From contig NC_035435.2 of the NCBI RefSeq assembly GCF_002127325.2, positions 109,598,517 to 109,662,516 of the forward strand: a stretch of 64,000 nucleotides of DNA, read 5' to 3'. Position 1 is the stretch's first letter; each line of letters begins with the position of its first letter. This document shows positions 36,531 through 45,657 of the stretch, piece by piece. The position numbers and the translations under genes are program-made. The DNA comes from Helianthus annuus (taxonomy: Eukaryota > Streptophyta > Magnoliopsida > Asterales > Asteraceae). The notes beneath the pieces were generated by a model. The model saw only the letters and a list, made by a program, of their open reading frames with translations, was not told the DNA's origin and searched no databases.

Positions 36531-37079
36531 ATTTAGAAATAATGTGTTCTTTCCATACAAAAGTAGATATATACAATACATATGTAAAGTAACTGCCAAA
36601 ACAGTTAGAAGGAGATTTGTATATATCATTTATAACATTTACAAAATTTTATAACTAATTATATTAAGCGGGCTCCGCTTTGGGTCAAGAAAAAAATCAC
36701 ATCGCTTTTTGGAACTGTTTTGTGATAGAACTAATCAATCCATCGACGGAATTATGGGTCACTAATTAGTCAATAGTTTTACGATGGAGATATATTGACG
36801 AAGACTTCTTCGGTTACAATAAGCGATGAAGTTAGTGACAAGTCTTTTAACTTGTTTCTTAGTTTATTTTTTGTGACAAATTGTTGATGAACATTTTATA
36901 TCACTTTTACCTCGTATTTTCTATGTAATTTTCAATAATTCTAGATTAATTATATAATTACTCTACTTGAGTAATTATATATTTTTTATTATTTTTTTCG
37001 GTTTTAGGACTAAAAACTTACTTGCTTAAATATAAAATTTTAAAAAAAAAATTCACTTCTTTTCTCACATTTAGCACGT
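36531..37079. other. AT-rich region, no gene recognised
   Basis: I see no coding region. Short repeats of the GACGGAAT, CGATGGAG and CGATGAAG kind occur near 36740-36830, with related GTCAC-type words near 37440-37560. This is reminiscent of subterminal repeats of CACTA transposons, but no terminal CACTA sequence was found. Confidence 0.3.
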
Positions 37080-37330
37080 TAAGATCTTTTTCTTGAACGG
37101 CCAACAGAATTAATCCCGAGCACTCTCACACCAAATGGACCAAACGGAGTACTCCGAGAGTAACCCGAGTCCAACACAAAATTCCGGGAAAACCCGGTAA
37201 CCCACCTGCTCGTAGGCACAACGATGAAATTACCAGTAAAACCTGTTTGGCTCAAGGATCGAACCCAGGTTTCCTTGGGTCTCCTATCATTACCCACCAG
37301 TGTCTCACTTTGCACAAAGTGTGAGTTGAA
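37080..37330 (-). mobile_element. Probable tRNA-derived SINE
   Basis: On the minus strand an A-box-like TGAGACACTGG (37297-37307) is followed 32 bp later by a B box GGTTCGATCC (37256-37265). The body ends near GGCCGTTCAAGAAAAAG and then a T-rich stretch, as in several plant SINE families. The ends and any target duplication could not be fixed. The internal ORF is not a gene. Confidence 0.5.
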
Positions 37331-37811
37331 CTTGCATCTTCCAAGAGAAATTCAATCCTTCCACCACTTGATCTATAGATCATTGACCGTTGAAATCTAT
37401 TTGTACAATTAATAACCTTACCTTTATTGCCAATTCCGTCACAAAAATTAATTTTTAGACTTTATGATTATCTGTTCAAACTGAATTAACAACGGATATG
37501 GCTAACAACAAAAAATTCTTTGTCAAAATACGTCACAAAAGTGTTTCGTTGCAATTTCCATTTCAAAGCATACGACTGATAATCTTTTTGTCTAATATTC
37601 ATCGTCATATTGACAATTTTGTTTGTCAAAAAATTCCCCCTTTGCCCTTCAGGTGTAACTGGTTTGTACCAATTCATATTAAAATATTGATTGTTGGGAC
37701 TATCTCCTCCTCCTCCTCCTTATAATTATCATTATTATTACTAGTTTAGAACCCCATGTTTTATACGAGTTGCATAACTTTAATTTTATATAACAAGCAT
37801 TAGGGTGGAAG
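37331..37811. other. Region without a gene, with a TCC microsatellite
   Basis: Nothing coding is supported. A (TCC)n tract is at about 37705-37721, followed by ATT-type repeats. The stretch ends where the LTR of element F begins. Confidence 0.4.
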
Positions 37812-38285
37812 TGTTAGAAATAACCCGTTCATGTGGCCTAACGGATCATTTGAGTAATGTTGCCAATATGACACAATTACAAGTTCCTAACATTTACTTG
37901 ATGGAAGTAATTGTTATAAGTTAACGGGACTTTACGATTTCCCTTTAGATGCCTTTAATAGAGAGAATACAAAGAGTTTATAACCAGCCATGATTTATGA
38001 TCATAATTATAGATCATTAGTGAGAGTGGTCATGGTTTATAAATAGTTATATAAAGAACTCTTTTAAGAACACCAGAACGACTTTTTCTCTCATCATCCC
38101 ATCTAGACTAAGGCATCATAATGGGAATCATGGCTTCTTCATCATCATCATCATCATCATCATCTACGAAGATAATCATTCCCACAAGTAAGTGTCTATA
38201 ATTTCATGTTCATAATTATGTAAGGATTGAATAAACACGATTAGGGTTCAACGTTTTTAACCCATGTTTAAAGATATAATCAACA
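37812..38285 (+). repeat. LTR of Ty1/copia element F
   Basis: The 474-bp segment begins TGTTAGAAATAACC and ends AATCAACA, followed after two bases by a primer binding site. A (CAT)n tract is at about 38127-38163. No second copy of this LTR was found in the window, so it is the 5' LTR of an element that is interrupted or truncated to the right. Confidence 0.78.
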
Positions 38286-38287
38286 TG

Positions 38288-38299
38288 TGGTATCAGAGC
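38288..38299 (+). other. Primer binding site of element F (initiator tRNA-Met)
   Basis: TGGTATCAGAGC lies two bases after the LTR end, so element F runs on the plus strand. Confidence 0.85.
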
Positions 38300-38652
38300 A
38301 ATGTCAATTATATCTATTCAATCATGTGATTTGATGATTAGTTTCTTCAAAATAATTGCTGAATCATTTTTTATGAATAAGGGTATGAAATTGAAGAATG
38401 TATTTAATAAAATCCAATCATGGGATTCAAAAGTACACAATGGGAAATACTATGGTTGACATTGTTGTCGTTTGTTATCTTCTTTTGTTGATAAAATCAA
38501 CAGTGATTAAAACTCAATTCCTTTTCAATTCATTACTCATTACCATGAATCAAAATTATTTTTCATGGCCCAAACTTAATTAATCTAATCACTTATTCAA
38601 CTTGATTATTATTTTTCCATAAATGACCATCAATGATCAACTTGATGTTGAA
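38300..38652 (+). other. Leader of element F, interrupted by element E
   Basis: This is AT-rich and non-coding. It stops at the TTGAA target copy (38648-38652) and resumes after element E at 54641. It may continue, past the Helitron, into the hairpin array and copia pol remnant at the right end of the window. Confidence 0.55.
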
Positions 38653-39350
38653 TGTAGGTCCCTCGGAGGTTGAGGTTTAACCTATTCCTTGTTATGTTTA
38701 ACCAACTAGCAAGTGCGGAATCCAAGCTAGCAAGCAAACCGGAGTTTATATGTAAGCAAAGTGAACAAGAGAAAGAGTAGACAAGCAAGTATCAAAGTTT
38801 TCTCTTGTATTTCAGTGGACACGGTTACAGACCTTGACCAAACTGAAACTACACTCTAACAAAGACCTGGGTTTCACACACAAAAGCTCTCTATGAAGAA
38901 CACACACTTTGGACAGAAACTTTCAGAACTATTGAAAGTGAAACCCTTCATGGGTATATATACCCAAACAGATTACCTATGCACGAAGGATAGAGATCCT
39001 GATCGAAGGATTATCTTTCGACCAGAAAGGCTATCGAAAGATGTCGAAGGATCTAGACATACCTCGAAGGATGGTATATCCTTCGAGGTCCATAAAGATC
39101 CTCTGAAACATAATCTTTCGAAGTCATCGAAGGATAAACAACATCCTTCGATGACATCCTTCGAGACAAAGTATCTTTCAACTACTAAGTGTTGAAGTTT
39201 GGCCAAGTCAAACCAGGAGGATGGTTGACTTGGTCAAACAACACATTACAATACATAAACACACATAAAGGACGTAAATACAACCGACAAAAGACATCGT
39301 TTAATACATTACAAAATATAGACAAAGTACAGACACAAAGTGCACCAACA
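38653..39350 (-). repeat. 3' LTR of element E
   Basis: This 698-bp LTR is the same as 53938-54635 at every position I compared. It holds a cluster of about 11 TCGAAGGAT-type words (38980-39180) and a palindromic TATA region GGGTATATATACCC at 38952-38965. Confidence 0.95.
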
Positions 39351-39365
39351 AACTCCCCCTTGGCT
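39351..39365 (-). other. Polypurine tract of element E
   Basis: CCAAGGGGGAGTT on the minus strand directly precedes the 3' LTR. Its core AAGGGGGAGT recurs at 45481-45490. Confidence 0.85.
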
Positions 39366-39390
39366 GTAGCTTTGTCTTCGTCTTCATGTC

Positions 39391-42300
39391 TTAAGTCTCT
39401 AACGCCCTTTCCACGGCTAAATGATGCGACGACCATGCACTTCCTGCATTGATTAACAAGTTGAAGCAGTATCGAGCCATCCTTTGAAACTTCATGGCTT
39501 GATCACGATCTTGAACTATGTAATTGATTTCATGATCCTTCAACACAATGATATCCGATCTGGACATGTTTGTAATCCACATCGGATCGATTATCCTGAA
39601 GTTCTCTGCATTGTCTCTGAACAAGATCACAGCTTCACCAGTGTCTGCATCATAAACCCAGCAGCGGAAATTACCAAGAAAGTCAGTTTTCATCTTCAAC
39701 AGCGGAATCTTCTTCATCAACCTAGGAGGATCATATACCAGACGATAACGAGCAGTGTTAGTTTCTGGATCAAGAGTGAACTTGATCTGCTCGTATCTTG
39801 GAAATTGAGGTTTGTATAGAGGATCCTTCCAACCCAAACGCCTTTCAAGCCTGATTTTCTTTGCGAATAAATCCACCATATATTCCTTAGCTCGATTGAT
39901 AACATTAAGCTGCGCCAACACTGCCACATCATAATATGGAAGTGTGAGAATACTCAGTAGAGTCTCGAAGTATTGAAGACCAGATTCTCTCTTCACAACC
40001 ATACAATGCAGATCTTTCACAAACATCCAGCTGATGATTCGACCTCTTGCCTGATTTTTCTCCAACAACATGTAGTTAGCCTGTTCCAATGGGGCAAGCG
40101 GAGGAGGATTCCTAGCAAGGAAATCCGCTCGCCATTCATTAATAGTTCTTTCACGGCTTTCTTGAGCAGTAGGGGAATCAGAAGACAGATTTTCAAACTC
40201 GGCTGTCTTCTCAGCAATGAAGTTATCATCAAGAACATTCATTTCAGCATCGTCCTCTCGAACATAGACAGGGCGTTCAGGATCAGAACTGATGAAGATT
40301 TCATCAATTGTTGAGAAATCAGTCTGATCCTGTACCAGAGGAGTCGCATCAATCACACCTTCAGCAACATCATTCAACTCAAACAACCTTGATAACTGTT
40401 CATCTGTCATCTCAGATACAAACTCTCCCTCTTCTAGTGTTTCACCCGTGATAGGATGAAACTTTTGAGCACTTGACGATTCAGGAGGATCTTCAGTAAA
40501 GTTTTCTGGATCTAGACTGATCTGAGAAGGATCTACAGACACTTCCAATGTTTCGGTCTGTTCTGTTGGCCCTGTAGAGACTGGAGGAGCAGATGGAGTA
40601 TCTTGAGCAGTGCTAGATCCGCCTGCAGCACCGGATGCAGCTGCACCGGAGCCTGAGGCTGCTGTCTGATCTGGATTAGCAGAATCATCATCCTGATCAT
40701 CTTGACGTCTTGGGAGTACTATCCCTTGAGCGTTGCATCTCTCTCTCCATAATATCCCAACTTGTTTATGAACCCTACCAAAGTTTTCATGCATAGGTTG
40801 GAATGCTTTCTTCAGTCTTTCATCACGACTGTTAACTGTTTCCCTTAACAATTTTGCTGAATTTTCCAGATTAGTACTGTGTCTTTTCATGATCTCCACC
40901 TCTCTATCTCTTGCCAAGTTAGCCTTCTTTAATCTATCAATTTCTTCAGCTTGTTCTTTGATCTTCATACTTTGAGCATTTACAATAGAACACAGCTGAT
41001 TGTGAGCCTCTGCATCCTTCACTCGTTGTACACGATGTTCTTCAATCGTTCGTGTATGTCGACCAACTATATCACCCAGTTCACTGATTTGTTCAATCAA
41101 GAACTGTACCTTATCAGCTTCAGAGAAACCTGACAAGGTTTCTGCCAGAGATGGCCTGGAGGGCTCAGGTCTCGATGAACCAGATTGACCTGCCTGACCC
41201 GAACCACCTGAAGGACCAGTTATAACAAGAGTAGGTCGAGGTTGTGTACCTGTGGTGGGAGTTTCAGGTGGCTGTTGATCAACAGACACCTGATGAGCTC
41301 CCGAAGACCTCTGTGGAGAAGACATAAGATTCATTGTCTCAGAAGCAGTTAACTGATCGCCAATTGGAGGAAGCTGCTGCTCAGGATCAGATGAAGGCTG
41401 AACTGACACTGGAACAGAAGTGTCAGCAGTAGATTTCTTTGATCCACGACCACCCTGTCGTTGAGCTTTCCTTTTCCTAATAAAGCCTGGAGATGTGAGC
41501 GTATAATCTTCATCTTTATCAGAATCTCCAGTATCTCCTGTCTTCTTAATCTTTTCAAACCGGGGATTCCCGCGTTTGTCAAAGACTTTCTTCAACCCTT
41601 GAGGAGGAGGATTATCATCATCAGACGAAGAATCACCATCATCATCACCAGAACCACCTGCTTCATTTTCAGAAGATGAACTGCTATCATCAACAAGTGT
41701 TCTCGGCTGATCCACTTTGCCCTTTCCCTTGTCAGTCGCAGCAACACTCGACTGACCAGCACCAACATCACCACCAGAAACAACTGGAACATCAGGATCA
41801 ACAGGCATGTCCTGAGCCACTTCAGCAGTCACATTCACATCAACCTTAGCACTAGCTGCTGCACCAGAACTGCTAGCAGATCTTCTAGTGGCTTTGATTC
41901 CATGCTTAGATGTGAGTTGCTCATCAGCCATAGCAATCAATCTTGGTTCTTCATCGTCAGACACACTTCCTTCACGTCGCCATCTGTTGTTTTGTGGAGG
42001 CTCATACTCAGGAGCATCAAGATGACCAATCATTTTCCTATCTGGATGCGTTCCCGTGTAAACCCCCATAGACTTGACAATTAGAAGTGTGCGCTCGTTC
42101 ATAGGATTCACTGGAAATACATCTGCCTCGGCTTTAGCAAGATCAGGAATCTGATTGTCTATCAACATTTGCAGAAAGCGAGGATATAACCAAAACTTGG
42201 TGTTAGTTCGCTGCTTATCGGACGGAAGTGGCCTCTGAGAGTTCTCCTTCAGATTGTTGAAAATATAACGAGAGATGTTGAACGGCCTGTTCAGAATCAA

Positions 42301-42852
42301 CGCCGTAAACAATCCCGTCAGATCTATAGGAGATAAGTCGTACCCAGAGCGCTTGTTGCTTAGGCAGTGAATCAGAATGTGCAGAAGGAACTTGTACTTA
42401 AGCGGCAGATATTTCTTGTTGATTTGATTTGTAAGGACGTTGTCGCTGTACTTGAGCCTTAACAATAACCCCCTTTGACACTGCAAATCTATTGAAGTTG
42501 GATCTTCAGAATTATCACCAAGTTGAAGACGTTCTCTAATAGAATTCTCAGTAATGACTACTGGCTTTTCTGCAACGATTGCCCTGATTACTTCCTGATT
42601 ATCCACTGTTTCCACCCCAGCTGTACTCCAGAATGCCTTGATATGTGATTGATAGGCGACATGCTGTGTGGTGATAGCATAGTTAATTCTCGCCCGGTGA
42701 AGATATTCCATAATTCCAGCAAACTCAGGACTGATGCCTCCTTCTGGTTGTAAGTACGCCACCATATTATGTCTAGGTTCAGACATAGCTTCCAGTTCAG
42801 ATTTTACTTTCTTGGTGGGTTTGGCCCGCTCAAACTTAACTTTTGGTGCCAT
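39391..42852 (-). CDS. ORF3 of element E, third protein downstream of pol (function unknown)
   Basis: This open frame of 1153 residues starts at MAPKVKFERAKP and ends about 30 bp before the polypurine tract. The N-terminal part (about 1-290) looks globular, with an AFWSTAGVETVDNQ region. I recognise it as a family widespread in composite genomes and often labelled longin-like or synaptobrevin-like, probably wrongly. An acidic Ser-rich segment follows near 385-420, then basic stretches, a probable coiled coil at about 580-690, an acidic Pro-rich linker and a C-terminal domain from about 910. No signal peptide or membrane segment is visible, so nothing supports a fusion envelope although it sits where Sireviruses carry the so-called env-like ORF. 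A splice-acceptor-like TGATGTGCAG lies two bases upstream of the ATG. Confidence 0.85.
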   Translation of the reverse strand: MAPKVKFERAKPTKKVKSELEAMSEPRHNMVAYLQPEGGISPEFAGIMEYLHRARINYAITTQHVAYQSHIKAFWSTAGVETVDNQEVIRAIVAEKPVVITENSIRERLQLGDNSEDPTSIDLQCQRGLLLRLKYSDNVLTNQINKKYLPLKYKFLLHILIHCLSNKRSGYDLSPIDLTGLFTALILNRPFNISRYIFNNLKENSQRPLPSDKQRTNTKFWLYPRFLQMLIDNQIPDLAKAEADVFPVNPMNERTLLIVKSMGVYTGTHPDRKMIGHLDAPEYEPPQNNRWRREGSVSDDEEPRLIAMADEQLTSKHGIKATRRSASSSGAAASAKVDVNVTAEVAQDMPVDPDVPVVSGGDVGAGQSSVAATDKGKGKVDQPRTLVDDSSSSSENEAGGSGDDDGDSSSDDDNPPPQGLKKVFDKRGNPRFEKIKKTGDTGDSDKDEDYTLTSPGFIRKRKAQRQGGRGSKKSTADTSVPVSVQPSSDPEQQLPPIGDQLTASETMNLMSSPQRSSGAHQVSVDQQPPETPTTGTQPRPTLVITGPSGGSGQAGQSGSSRPEPSRPSLAETLSGFSEADKVQFLIEQISELGDIVGRHTRTIEEHRVQRVKDAEAHNQLCSIVNAQSMKIKEQAEEIDRLKKANLARDREVEIMKRHSTNLENSAKLLRETVNSRDERLKKAFQPMHENFGRVHKQVGILWRERCNAQGIVLPRRQDDQDDDSANPDQTAASGSGAAASGAAGGSSTAQDTPSAPPVSTGPTEQTETLEVSVDPSQISLDPENFTEDPPESSSAQKFHPITGETLEEGEFVSEMTDEQLSRLFELNDVAEGVIDATPLVQDQTDFSTIDEIFISSDPERPVYVREDDAEMNVLDDNFIAEKTAEFENLSSDSPTAQESRERTINEWRADFLARNPPPLAPLEQANYMLLEKNQARGRIISWMFVKDLHCMVVKRESGLQYFETLLSILTLPYYDVAVLAQLNVINRAKEYMVDLFAKKIRLERRLGWKDPLYKPQFPRYEQIKFTLDPETNTARYRLVYDPPRLMKKIPLLKMKTDFLGNFRCWVYDADTGEAVILFRDNAENFRIIDPMWITNMSRSDIIVLKDHEINYIVQDRDQAMKFQRMARYCFNLLINAGSAWSSHHLAVERALET

Positions 42853-42959
42853 TTCTGCACATCACAATTACACGTAATAAGCACGGGTCAACCAGTCAAC
42901 AATGAGTTTCACACTTATAAAAATTTTCAATTTCTTGAAAATTTCCTAAGTGTTGGAAA

Positions 42960-43270
42960 CTATGAAGGATACATTCTGTCCATCGAAGGATGAACTGTGT
43001 CACGAAGGATGATAATGAGTTCGAAGGATTATGAATGGTTTGAAGGATGTTGATCCAGCTCGAAGGATTTTATTTATCTTGAAAGATGTCAACTTGTCGA
43101 AGGATCATCTTTCGAATGATTGAATATTTTGAAAGATATCCTCATCATTCGAAGGCTTGATCCATCGAAAGATGATCTTTCGAGATATCCACCATCTTTC
43201 GAGCTTCACCTCGAAGGATGCTGTTTGGCACATCTCTCGAGGTGATGACTCATCATCTTCCTTCGATCTG
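42960..43270. repeat. TCGAAGGAT motif cluster, ORF3 leader side
   Basis: About 15 copies of TCGAAGGAT, TCGAAAGAT or one-base variants occur in both orientations. They include the perfect 19-bp inverted pair TCGAAAGATGATCTTTCGA at 43165-43183 and a similar pair near 43097-43115. The cluster lies between the internal TATA box and the ORF3 start. Confidence 0.8.
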
Positions 43271-43853
43271 ATCCGGTGACGGTTCATTTTCCGATAAAGG
43301 CGACACTGTTCATTTTCCGGTGGTTTCCGGTGGTTTTAAAATTTTCTGGTGACATTTGAATGATTTTAAATATGTTTTATGCTAACATTAACACATCAAT
43401 ATCATCAAAACTACTACCAATTTCACATCAAATCAAGATTTTAAACCAAACCGGAACATCACCACGAACCAACACTTGAACTTTTACCCAAACCCTAACC
43501 TCCCCTGTTTTAACCATACCAAAAATTCAGACAACAATGTTCAATCTAATCACCGAAAACATCCATAAACAGATACAGTATGCATCAAATAATCACAACA
43601 TCACTGAAACACAAACTAAGCATTCAAATTTTCATGAATGAAAACAAGAACAATAAAGCAAGAAACATGATCAATGATTTGTTTAAGAAGTTTTGTTTTG
43701 ATGTTCGTTAAAAGATTAAAGCATAACATCCTACCAAGATAATGTTATGAAATCCTGATAATCGAACAAGTGTTTGAAGAAAAATTCGGCAGAGTTTCGA
43801 GAGGGTTTTGGGGTTTTTGAAAACTGATAATGATGAGTGATGAAGAAGACAAC

Positions 43854-43861
43854 TATTTATA
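43854..43861 (-). promoter_or_regulatory. Candidate internal TATA box upstream of ORF3
   Basis: TATAAATA on the minus strand follows the 43880-44210 motif cluster, with the nearest motif 24 bp upstream. In the LTR the nearest motif is about 20 bp upstream of TATATATA. Downstream the sequence turns CT-rich (CTTCTTCATCACTC), like many plant transcription starts. ORF3 could therefore have its own transcript. This is inference from sequence only. Confidence 0.45.
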
Positions 43862-43879
43862 TTCCACCTTGAAAGTTGA

Positions 43880-44210
43880 ACCGTCTCGAAGGACTCAAAC
43901 CGTTCGAAGGATGGACAGCTGTCACGAAGGATTCCCTTTTGTTCGAAGGATCCATATAAGGTTCGAAGGATCCAGATATTTTAAGGATCTGGATCGAAGG
44001 ATGCCAGATATTTTTGGATTCTTCGAAGGATATCCTTCGATATAAAGCCATCTTTCAAGGGTTCTAGTCAACTCGAAGGATCACTTGGTCAAATCTTTCG
44101 TTGACCAAGTATCTTTCGATGGAGACTGTTAACATTCATTGACTTTCTTTGACCATCTGATCTTTCGAGGGCCATTGCTTCCTCGAAGGATCAGATTTCC
44201 ACCAACACTT
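43880..44210. repeat. TCGAAGGAT motif cluster, upstream of internal TATA box
   Basis: About 14 copies occur in both orientations, including the perfect 18-bp palindrome TCGAAGGATATCCTTCGA at 44023-44040. Spacing and position resemble the cluster in the LTR U3. Confidence 0.8.
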
Positions 44211-45480
44211 GGATTTTTAGGGAATTTCCAATTTAACCCTTCAACATTTGAGGTTTTTCAGAAATGACCATGTTGAAAATTGTCCGTTATGAAGTTCAGC
44301 AAGGTTAATTTTATCAAGTAATTCGGCTTGTCAGGTATCGGATCGAGCACCAACATCATTCAATCAAAAATAAAGTTAAGATGAAAATCTTTTTGGATTT
44401 TGAAGTTTGATAAAAATAAAAGGCAACAATTTTAAAATCCTTTGAATGTTATCAAACGACATCACCGCTAATGTCGTGCTGATATGCACCAAACGACAAA
44501 AACTGTTTTAAAAATTAAAGCAGTAAATTAAGCAGAAAGTAAATATGTACAAACACAACAATATTTTTGCGAGTTTCTGGCGAAGAGAATCATATCAGCT
44601 TGCGGTCTTTTGTCAAAACACATTTCCTTTTAACATTTTTCAGAAGTTGATAAATATTTTACCACAATTACCGATATTGTTATCCACTTAAACTCAACAA
44701 TCAAGTGTAATCATAACACAATGAGATACGTTTAAGGTATGAATTATACTTACCGACCGGTGTTCATCCACTTCACGACACATTCCCGTATCAAGGTATG
44801 CACGCGATTCATCATACTGGGGAGTATACCGTTTATCATCCGTTTTCTTAACGTATAAATATTTACAATGTGAACAAGTCACTTATTAGAATTTGAAAAC
44901 AAGCCCTATGTGATAGAATCACTTATTGATGAGGAACTTGACTTTCAATGCATGAGGGCACAGGTGCAAGTCCGTGAACAGGTCAGTACTTCCGTACAGC
45001 AGAGAGACGAACTTGACACCCGGATAAATGTGATATTTTATCACTTATTTTGGGACATGTGATTGTTTATCACTTATTGAGGTCGAATGCAGAATGTATT
45101 ATGTACACGTATGTATGGTATCATGGAATATCTTAGACTTAGTCTATTTATAGAAGCAACCATGATACCCGGATGATAAAAAGCATAAACCCCGAATATC
45201 TCAGAACCCCGGCAATCTATCAAACGAAATTTCGGTACCAAGACCATATGTCAATGAATGGTTCCCACCCGGTCTTCAGTCTGTTATGTTTATATCTCCT
45301 GCATACTTTGAAATGATTGTGAGTCTACCGGTACATCATAAGTAAAGCTACATATCATTTCCGTTTCTTTTGATTTTTAGAAACATGTTTCAACTGACCT
45401 CTGATGTAATATCACTTTCCCTCATATTACCAAGAAACTCATTTTTGTTTTTCTATTGTTTTTGTGTTTTTCTGGATTTT

Positions 45481-45572
45481 ACTCCCCCTTAAATGCAGAA
45501 AGTAAATAAATATTTTTGTATTTTTGAGATTTTTCAATGTTTTTGTATTTTTCTTGAAATTTTCTCCCCCTA
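45481..45572 (-). other. Two internal polypurine-like tracts after pol
   Basis: On the minus strand TAGGGGGAGA (45563-45572) and AAGGGGGAGT (45481-45490) lie 85-180 bp after the pol stop. The second shares ten bases with the polypurine tract at the 3' LTR. Several such tracts are a described hallmark of Sireviruses. Confidence 0.65.
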
Positions 45573-45657
45573 AAAGTCAAAAATAAAAAGAAATGAAAAT
45601 ATTTTTGGATTTTTGATTTTTAGAAAAATATTTACAAAAACGATTTCATGATGTTAG

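Larger units (their letters stand above)
42853..45657 (-). other. Spacer between pol and ORF3 of element E
   Basis: This 2.8-kb stretch has no convincing gene. It contains two polypurine-like tracts just after pol (45563-45572 and 45481-45490), a featureless AT-rich part (about 44300-45400), a motif cluster (43880-44210), a TATA box (43854-43861), a CT-rich stretch resembling a plant 5' untranslated region, a possible splice donor near 43735 and a second motif cluster (42960-43270). Confidence 0.7.

Noticed and set aside
36531..37690. A CACTA DNA transposon
   Set aside because: Some subterminal-repeat-like words occur, but no CACTA termini, target copies or transposase were found.
38893..39195. 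A 100-codon ORF in each LTR of element E (also 54178-54480)
   Set aside because: It lies antisense to the element across the U3 and TATA region, is low in complexity because of the motif array, and has no recognisable domain.
39391..42852. ORF3 as a retroviral envelope
   Set aside because: There is no signal peptide, membrane span or furin-like site; only its position is env-like.
43880..44210. Heat-shock elements in the motif clusters
   Set aside because: The GAA and TTC units do not have the two-base spacing needed for nGAAnnTTCn arrays.
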